Positions 59,615 to 64,000 of a stretch of 64,000 bases of DNA are shown here, one piece after another. Source of the stretch: Streptomyces sp. ISL-1. Lineage in GTDB: Bacteria; Actinomycetota; Actinomycetes; Streptomycetales; Streptomycetaceae. The stretch lies in contig NZ_JAGGOI010000016.1 in NCBI RefSeq assembly GCF_018614585.1, positions 141,449 to 205,448 of the forward strand, in the 5' to 3' direction. The position numbers were made by a program, and so were the translations under genes. Each line of letters starts with the position of its first letter. Position 1 is the first letter of the stretch. Under the pieces are notes generated by a model. It did no database searches. It saw only the letters and a program-made list of their open reading frames with translations, and was not told where the DNA came from.

Positions 59615-60430
59615 TCACTTCTCCTTGTCGGTGTTGACGGTGTTGACGGTGTTGACGGTGTTGACGGTGTTGACGGTGTTGACCGTTGCGGCATCGAGGA
59701 ACGCGGGTCGCTCCCCGCCCCCGTGCACGAGCAGCGAGGCCCCGCTCACATAGGCCGCCCGCCGCGAGGCGAGGAAAACGGCCGCGTCGCCGATCTCCGA
59801 GGGCTCGGCGAGCCGCCCCAGCGGTACCGTGCGGCCGACCGCCGCGATGCCCTCCTCGTCGCCGTAGTGCAGATGGGACAGCTCGGTGCGGACCATGCCG
59901 AGGACGAGGGTGTTCACGCGGACTTCCGGCGCCCACTCCACGGCCATGGAGCGGGCCAGGCTCTCGATGCCGGCTTTGGCCGCCCCGTATGCCGCCGTGC
60001 CCGGCGAGGGGCGGCCGCCGCTGACGCTGCCGATCATCACGATGGATCCGCGGGCCGCCCTGAGATGCTCGTGGGCGGCGAGCGAGGCGGTCAGCGGCGC
60101 GATGAGGTTGAGCTCGATCACGCGGGCATGACGGGCGGCGGCGTCTGCGCATTCGCCCTCGGAGAGCGGCCGGTAGGGCGTCCCGCCCGCATTGTTGACG
60201 AGGGCGTCCAGCCTCCCGTGCCGCGCCACGACACCGGCGAAGAACTCCCCCACCGCGGCCGGATCACGCAGGTCGAGCGGTACGAACTCGGCGCCGGTCA
60301 ACGGGACTTCCGGCGGCCTGCGCGCACAGACCACCACGTGGGCGCCCGCCCGCAGGAACGCCCGGGCGATGCCGGCGCCGACGCCCCGCGTCCCGCCGGT
60401 GACGACGGCGACCCTCCCGTTCAGCTCCAT
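59615..60430 (-). CDS. Short-chain dehydrogenase/reductase (second of two, Rv3549c-like) with VNT repeat tail
   Basis: 271 residues from ATG 60430. VAVVTGGTRGVGAGIARAFL, DALVNNAGGTPYRPL, SIVMIGSVSGGRPSPGTAAY with catalytic Ser and YGAAKAG (Tyr, Lys), and the C-terminal GASLLVHGGGERPAFLDA are intact. The last 22 residues are T-V-N repeated six times, ending DKEK, encoded by 9-bp tandem repeats and beyond the normal end of the fold. First gene of the leftward arm of the cluster; its promoter shares the central operator with the enoyl-CoA hydratase gene. Confidence 0.93.
   Translation of the reverse strand: MELNGRVAVVTGGTRGVGAGIARAFLRAGAHVVVCARRPPEVPLTGAEFVPLDLRDPAAVGEFFAGVVARHGRLDALVNNAGGTPYRPLSEGECADAAARHARVIELNLIAPLTASLAAHEHLRAARGSIVMIGSVSGGRPSPGTAAYGAAKAGIESLARSMAVEWAPEVRVNTLVLGMVRTELSHLHYGDEEGIAAVGRTVPLGRLAEPSEIGDAAVFLASRRAAYVSGASLLVHGGGERPAFLDAATVNTVNTVNTVNTVNTVNTDKEK
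59631..59684. repeat. Six 9-bp tandem repeats (GTGTTGACG) in the SDR 3' end
   Basis: GTGTTGACG occurs five times and GTGTTGACC once without interruption. On the coding (minus) strand each unit is Val-Asn-Thr. The unit length keeps the frame, so copy number can vary. Each unit also contains a -35-like TTGACG on the plus strand. Confidence 0.95.
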
Positions 60431-60435
60431 CGGCT

Positions 60436-60476
60436 GCTACCTTCCCAACCTAACAAATGTTTGGTGGAAAGGTAGC
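60436..60476. promoter_or_regulatory. Central operator of the divergent catabolic cluster (TetR-type palindrome)
   Basis: ACCTAACAAATGTTTGGT (60448-60465) is an 18-bp imperfect palindrome with matching arms CC-AACA and TGTT-GG. It is nested in outer arms GCTACCTT (60436-60443) and AAGGTAGC (60469-60476). It fills the 56 bp between the SDR start and the enoyl-CoA hydratase start. Such sites are bound by TetR-family repressors released by acyl-CoA ligands, as KstR2 is in mycobacteria; this motif differs from the published KstR2 consensus. Confidence 0.7.
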
Positions 60477-60486
60477 TGATCCGCCC

Positions 60487-61254
60487 ATGGGTGTCTCCAC
60501 CGCAAGCCCAGAGAAAGGCATCCGCGTCGTCACGGTCGACTTCCCACCCGTCAACGCCCTTCCCGTACAGGGCTGGTACGACCTCGCCGACGCACTACGG
60601 ACAGCCGGCCGCGACCCCGGGATCCGCTGCGTCGTGCTCACCGCGCGGGGCCGCGGCTTCAACGCGGGCGTCGACATCAAGGAACTGCAGCGGGATGCCG
60701 GCCACCGCGCCCTGGTGGGAGCGAACCGCGGCTGCTACGAGGCCTTCGCCGCCGTGTACGAGTGCGAAGTGCCCGTCGTCGCCGCCGTGAACGGCTTCTG
60801 CCTGGGCGGCGGCATCGGACTCGTCGGCAACGCGGACGTGATCGTCGCCTCCGACGACGCCACCTTCGGGCTGCCGGAGCTGGACCGCGGCGCACTCGGC
60901 GCGGCCACCCACCTCGCGCGGCTCGTGCCCCAGCATCTGATGCGAGCGCTGTACTACACCTCGCGCACCGCGACCGCGCAGGAGCTGCACGCCCACGGCT
61001 CGGTGTGGAGGGTCGTCCCGCGCGCCGAACTGGCCGATGCGGCACTGGAGTTGGCGCAGGAGATCGCCCGGAAGGACGGCAGCCTCATCCGGCTCGCCAA
61101 GGCCGCCATCAATGGCATCGACCCCGTCGACGTACGCCGCAGCTACCGCTTCGAGCAGGGCTTCACCTTCGAGGCCAATCTCAGCGGGGTCGCCGACCGC
61201 GTCCGCGACACCTTCGGCAAGGACACCTTCGGCAAGGAGGACCAGCAGTCGTGA
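60487..61254 (+). CDS. echA20: Enoyl-CoA hydratase/isomerase family protein (EchA20-like ring hydrolase)
   Basis: 255 residues from ATG 60487; the upstream in-frame ATG (60457) lies within the operator. Crotonase fold: VVLTARGRGFNAGVDIKELQ (oxyanion-hole region), AAVNGFCLGGGIGLVGNADV, ATFGLPELDRGALGAATHLA, and a long helical C-terminus. By position first in an echA20-ipdA-ipdB-ipdC order, it should open ring D of the steroid-derived HIEC-CoA, as EchA20 of Mycobacterium tuberculosis does. The alternative is an ordinary enoyl-CoA hydratase. Its stop overlaps the next start as GTGA. Confidence 0.85.
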   Translation: MGVSTASPEKGIRVVTVDFPPVNALPVQGWYDLADALRTAGRDPGIRCVVLTARGRGFNAGVDIKELQRDAGHRALVGANRGCYEAFAAVYECEVPVVAAVNGFCLGGGIGLVGNADVIVASDDATFGLPELDRGALGAATHLARLVPQHLMRALYYTSRTATAQELHAHGSVWRVVPRAELADAALELAQEIARKDGSLIRLAKAAINGIDPVDVRRSYRFEQGFTFEANLSGVADRVRDTFGKDTFGKEDQQS

Positions 61255-62111
61255 CCGACAAGATGATGCCCCCCGAAGAGGTCGTGGGCCGCCTGCGCAG
61301 CGGCATGACGATCGGCATCGGCGGCTGGGGTTCGCGCCGTAAGCCCATGGCACTGGTGCGGGCACTGCTCCGGTCCGAGGTCACCGATCTCACCGTTGTC
61401 TCGTACGGCGGCCCCGACATCGGCCTCCTCGCCGCCGCCGGCCGGATCCGCGAGCTCGTCACCGCCTTCGTCACCCTCGACTCGATCCCGCTCGAACCGC
61501 ACTACCGGGCGGCCCGCGAGCGCGGTGACTTCGCCCTCACCGAGATCGACGAGGCGATGTTCATGTGGGGGCTGCACGCCGCCGCCAACCGGCTGCCGTT
61601 CCTTCCCGTGCGGGCAGGCATCGGCTCCGACGTGATGCGGGTCAACCCCGGGCTGCGTACGGTGACTTCGCCTTACGAGGAGGAGGGGGGCCGCGAGGAG
61701 TTCGTCGCCGTACCGGCCCTGCGGATGGATGCCGCGCTGGTGCACCTCAACCGCGCGGACCGGCTCGGCAACGGCCAGTATCTGGGGCCCGACCCCTACT
61801 TCGACGATCTGTTCTGCGAGGCCGCCGACGCCGCGTACGTCTGCTGCGAGCAGCTGGTGGAGACCGCCGAGCTCACCAAGGACGCAGCCCCGCAGACCCT
61901 GCTGGTGAGCCGCCACTCGGTCACCGGCGTGGTCGAGACCCCGAACGGCGCGCACTTCACCTCCTGCGCCCCCGACTACGACCGGGACGAGGCATTCCAG
62001 AAGCTGTACGCGACCACCCCCTGGCCCGAGTTCGCCGAGCGCTTCCTGTCCGGCGCGGACGAGCACGACTACCAGCTGGCCGTCCAGGCCTGGCACAAGG
62101 AGCAGCGGTGA
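61251..62111 (+). CDS. ipdA: CoA-transferase-like subunit A (IpdA-like)
   Basis: 286 residues from GTG 61251, with AAGGAGG upstream. Family I CoA-transferase alpha-like: MMPPEEVVGRLRSGMTIGIG, GWGSRRKPMALVRALL, VVSYGGPDIGLLAAAGRIRE, EIDEAMFMWGLHAAANRLPF and YLGPDPYFDDLFCEAAD. In mycobacteria IpdAB hydrolyses the last carbocyclic ring of the steroid product COCHEA-CoA rather than transferring CoA, and GWGSRRKPMA matches that subfamily. It needs subunit B, whose start overlaps its stop as GTGA. Confidence 0.88.
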   Translation: MTDKMMPPEEVVGRLRSGMTIGIGGWGSRRKPMALVRALLRSEVTDLTVVSYGGPDIGLLAAAGRIRELVTAFVTLDSIPLEPHYRAARERGDFALTEIDEAMFMWGLHAAANRLPFLPVRAGIGSDVMRVNPGLRTVTSPYEEEGGREEFVAVPALRMDAALVHLNRADRLGNGQYLGPDPYFDDLFCEAADAAYVCCEQLVETAELTKDAAPQTLLVSRHSVTGVVETPNGAHFTSCAPDYDRDEAFQKLYATTPWPEFAERFLSGADEHDYQLAVQAWHKEQR

Positions 62112-62824
62112 GCGTCAGCCGATCCGAGTACTGCGTGATCGCGTGCGCCGAGGCGTGGCGCGACAACGGCGAGGTGCTGGCCAGCCCCATGGGTCTGATC
62201 CCGTCCTTCGGTGCCCGGCTGGCCAAGCGCACCTTCTCGCCCGATCTGCTGCTGACCGACGGCGAGGCGATGCTGGTCGGACTCGACGGGACGGTCGAGG
62301 GATGGCTCCCCTACCGCCGCCATCTGACCATGGTCACCGGCGGCAGGCGGCACGTGATGATGGGCGCCGGCCAGATCGACCGCTTCGGCAACCAGAACAT
62401 CTCCTGCGTCGGCGACTGGGAGCGGCCGAAGCGGCAGCTGCTGGGAGTGCGCGGTGCGCCCGTCAACACCCTCAACAATCCGGTCAGTTACTGGGTGCCG
62501 AAGCACTCCGCGCGGGTCTTCGTCGAGCGTGTCGACATGGTGTGCGGTGTCGGCTACGACCGAGCGGCCGGGGCGCGCTACCACCGTATCCCCCGGGTGG
62601 TGTCCGACCTCGGCGTCCTCGACTTCGCGACCCCCGACCGCTCGATGCGCCTGGCGTCCCTGCATCCGGGCGTCACCGCCGAGCAGGTCCGGGAGGCGAC
62701 CGGCTTCAACCTGGTGATCGGAGACGACGTGCCGTACACACGCGAACCGAGCGCCGACGAACTGCGTCTGATCCGCGCGGTCATCGACCCGGAGGGCCTG
62801 CGCGAGCGCGAGGTCAAGGCCTGA
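62108..62824 (+). CDS. ipdB: CoA-transferase-like subunit B (IpdB-like)
   Basis: 238 residues from GTG 62108. Beta-subunit fold with ASPMGLIPSFGARLAKRTFS, DLLLTDGEAMLVG, MMGAGQIDRFGNQNISCVGD, RGAPVNTLNNPVSYWVPKHS and RVVSDLGVLDFATPDRSMRL. It pairs with the A subunit to form the ring-opening hydrolase. The GTG start overlaps the previous stop, and its own TGA overlaps the next ATG, so all four genes are translationally coupled. Confidence 0.88.
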   Translation: MSVSRSEYCVIACAEAWRDNGEVLASPMGLIPSFGARLAKRTFSPDLLLTDGEAMLVGLDGTVEGWLPYRRHLTMVTGGRRHVMMGAGQIDRFGNQNISCVGDWERPKRQLLGVRGAPVNTLNNPVSYWVPKHSARVFVERVDMVCGVGYDRAAGARYHRIPRVVSDLGVLDFATPDRSMRLASLHPGVTAEQVREATGFNLVIGDDVPYTREPSADELRLIRAVIDPEGLREREVKA

Positions 62825-63873
62825 TGGAGACCGCCTTCACCAAGCTCACCGGTGTCAGGCACCCCGTCGTGCAGACCGGCATGGGATGGGTGGCCGGACC
62901 CCGGCTGGTCTCCGCCTCCGCCAACGCCGGCGCGCTGGGCATCCTCGCCTCCGCCACGATGACCGTCGACCAGCTGCGACAGGCTGTCCGCGAGGTCAAG
63001 TCCCGTACGGACGCGCCCTTCGGGGTCAATCTCCGCGCCGACGCAGGGGATGCCGGGGACAGGGTCCGGATCATCATCGACGAAGGCGTACGGGTCGCCT
63101 CCTTCGCCCTGGCGCCCTCCCGCGAGCTGATCGCCGAACTGAAGGACGCGGGCGTGATCGTCATCCCCTCGATCGGGGCCCGCAGGCACGCCGAGAAGGT
63201 GGCTGCCTGGGGCGCGGACGCGGTGATCGTCCAAGGCGGCGAGGGCGGCGGCCATACCGGTGATGTCGCAACGACCGTGCTGCTTCCGCAGGTTGTGGAC
63301 GCGGTCGACATCCCGGTGATCGCGGCCGGAGGTTTCCACGACGGTCGGGGGCTGGTCGCGGCGCTCGCCTTCGGCGCGGCGGGCATCGCGATGGGCACCC
63401 GCTTTCTGCTCACGTCTGACTCGACCGTGCCGGACGCGGTCAAGGCGCGGTATCTGGCGGCGGGCGTCAAGGACATCACTCTCACCACCGCCGTGGACGG
63501 GCTGCCGCACCGGATGCTCCGTACGGATCTCGTGGACGCCCTGGAGCGGGCGGGCCGTGCGAGAGCACTGGTACAGGCGGTGCGCCGGGCCGCCGGCTTC
63601 AAGAAGATCTCGGGCCTGTCGTGGTCGCAGATGATCCGCGACGGTCTGGCCATGAAGCACGGCAAGGAACTGAGCTGGAGCCAGGTCCTGCTGGCCGCCA
63701 ACACCCCGGTGCTTCTCAAAGCGTCCATGGTCGAGGGCCGCACCGACCTGGGTGTGATGGCTTCGGGGCAGGTCGCCGGGCTGATCGAGGACCTCCCCAG
63801 CTGTGCGGAGCTCGTCGCCCGGGTGATGTCCGAGGCCCGGCACGTGCTCGGCGCCCTGCCCGCAGCGGAGTGA
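62824..63873 (+). CDS. ipdC: Nitronate monooxygenase-like flavoprotein (IpdC-like)
   Basis: 349 residues from ATG 62824. TIM-barrel FMN enzyme of the 2-nitropropane dioxygenase family: HPVVQTGMGWVAGPRLVSAS, GVRVASFALAPSRELIAEL, DAVIVQGGEGGGHTGDVATT and VIAAGGFHDGRGLVAALAFG with AAGIAMGTRFLLTSDS, which hold the phosphate and flavin. In this gene order it corresponds to mycobacterial IpdC, which dehydrogenates a CoA thioester during degradation of steroid rings C and D. Last gene of the rightward arm; repeats follow. Confidence 0.88.
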   Translation: METAFTKLTGVRHPVVQTGMGWVAGPRLVSASANAGALGILASATMTVDQLRQAVREVKSRTDAPFGVNLRADAGDAGDRVRIIIDEGVRVASFALAPSRELIAELKDAGVIVIPSIGARRHAEKVAAWGADAVIVQGGEGGGHTGDVATTVLLPQVVDAVDIPVIAAGGFHDGRGLVAALAFGAAGIAMGTRFLLTSDSTVPDAVKARYLAAGVKDITLTTAVDGLPHRMLRTDLVDALERAGRARALVQAVRRAAGFKKISGLSWSQMIRDGLAMKHGKELSWSQVLLAANTPVLLKASMVEGRTDLGVMASGQVAGLIEDLPSCAELVARVMSEARHVLGALPAAE

Positions 63874-63899
63874 TCCGGACTCTGTCGAGGTCAGGCCGC

Positions 63900-64000
63900 C
63901 GTCGACGCGTGACGATACGGCCTTCCGCCGTGTCGTCCCCCCAGACTCCGTCCGAGGGGACCCCCACGGGCTGAACACTCAGCCCCGCCGGCGTTTGAGG
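63900..64000. repeat. Streptomyces intergenic palindrome, cut by the window edge
   Basis: Contains ACGATACGGCCTTCCGCCGTGTCGT (63910-63935, hairpin ACGACACGGCGG-like arms) and ends AGCCCCGCCGGCGTTTGAGG, matching the AAGCCCCGCCGGCGATTGAG block near 50478-50496. Probably works as terminator of the ipd operon. The right arm is outside the window. Confidence 0.5.

Overview
The window reads as a piece of a Streptomyces (or very close streptomycete) chromosome. The coding strand is strongly GC-biased at third codon positions, GTG starts are common, and many operon genes overlap by GTGA or ATGA. It carries families typical of the genus: a sortase-anchored long chaplin, an RNase Sa-type secreted ribonuclease, DUF6343, SPW_0924 and DUF3574 proteins, and a single noticed TTA codon. 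Most genes look like core chromosome; I see no prophage, insertion sequence or CRISPR array.

Layout. 0-5 kb: start of a 2-hydroxyacid dehydrogenase, DUF2293 gene, chaplin, secreted DUF3574 protein, then a MerR-P450 pair divergent from a short-chain dehydrogenase over a MerR-type promoter. 5-15 kb: HAD-like protein, an unknown protein, a coupled SWIM/SNF2 pair, SPFH and DoxX membrane proteins, and an ADP-ribosylglycohydrolase with an acyltransferase. 15-27 kb: TPR, coaE, PAC2, a secreted beta-helix protein, rpsA with a clear vegetative promoter, a methyltransferase, hrpB, a PorA-like protein and a secreted lytic transglycosylase. 27-35 kb: DUF4184, polA, an FdhF/YdeP oxidoreductase, thioesterase, secreted protease and a probable leaderless hypothetical gene.

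35-41 kb is a complete branched-chain amino acid ABC importer (livK-H-M-G-F) ending in a 24-bp perfect hairpin shared with a convergent ANTAR response regulator. 42-43 kb holds the strangest locus: a short type I tRNA with a CAA (leucine) anticodon followed by a frameshifted HTH-LAGLIDADG protein. 43-58 kb: pyruvate kinase, SIMPL protein, Tat-exported nucleotidase, a two-gene amine-decarboxylase/N-hydroxylase pair that looks like half a hydroxamate siderophore pathway, pepN, chorismate mutase, a trypsin, a zincin metallopeptidase, an ankyrin/HEAT protein, and a secreted ribonuclease with its barstar inhibitor.

58.6-63.9 kb is a divergent catabolic cluster (two SDRs facing enoyl-CoA hydratase, CoA-transferase-like A and B, nitronate-monooxygenase-like). 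Gene content, order and orientation match the mycobacterial Rv3548c-Rv3553 (echA20-ipdABC) genes for the last steroid rings, with a strong palindromic operator in the middle. In-frame short tandem repeats recur across the window (DPAVN x6, VNT x6, Gly-Ser, Thr-Asp), as do GC-rich inverted repeats between genes.
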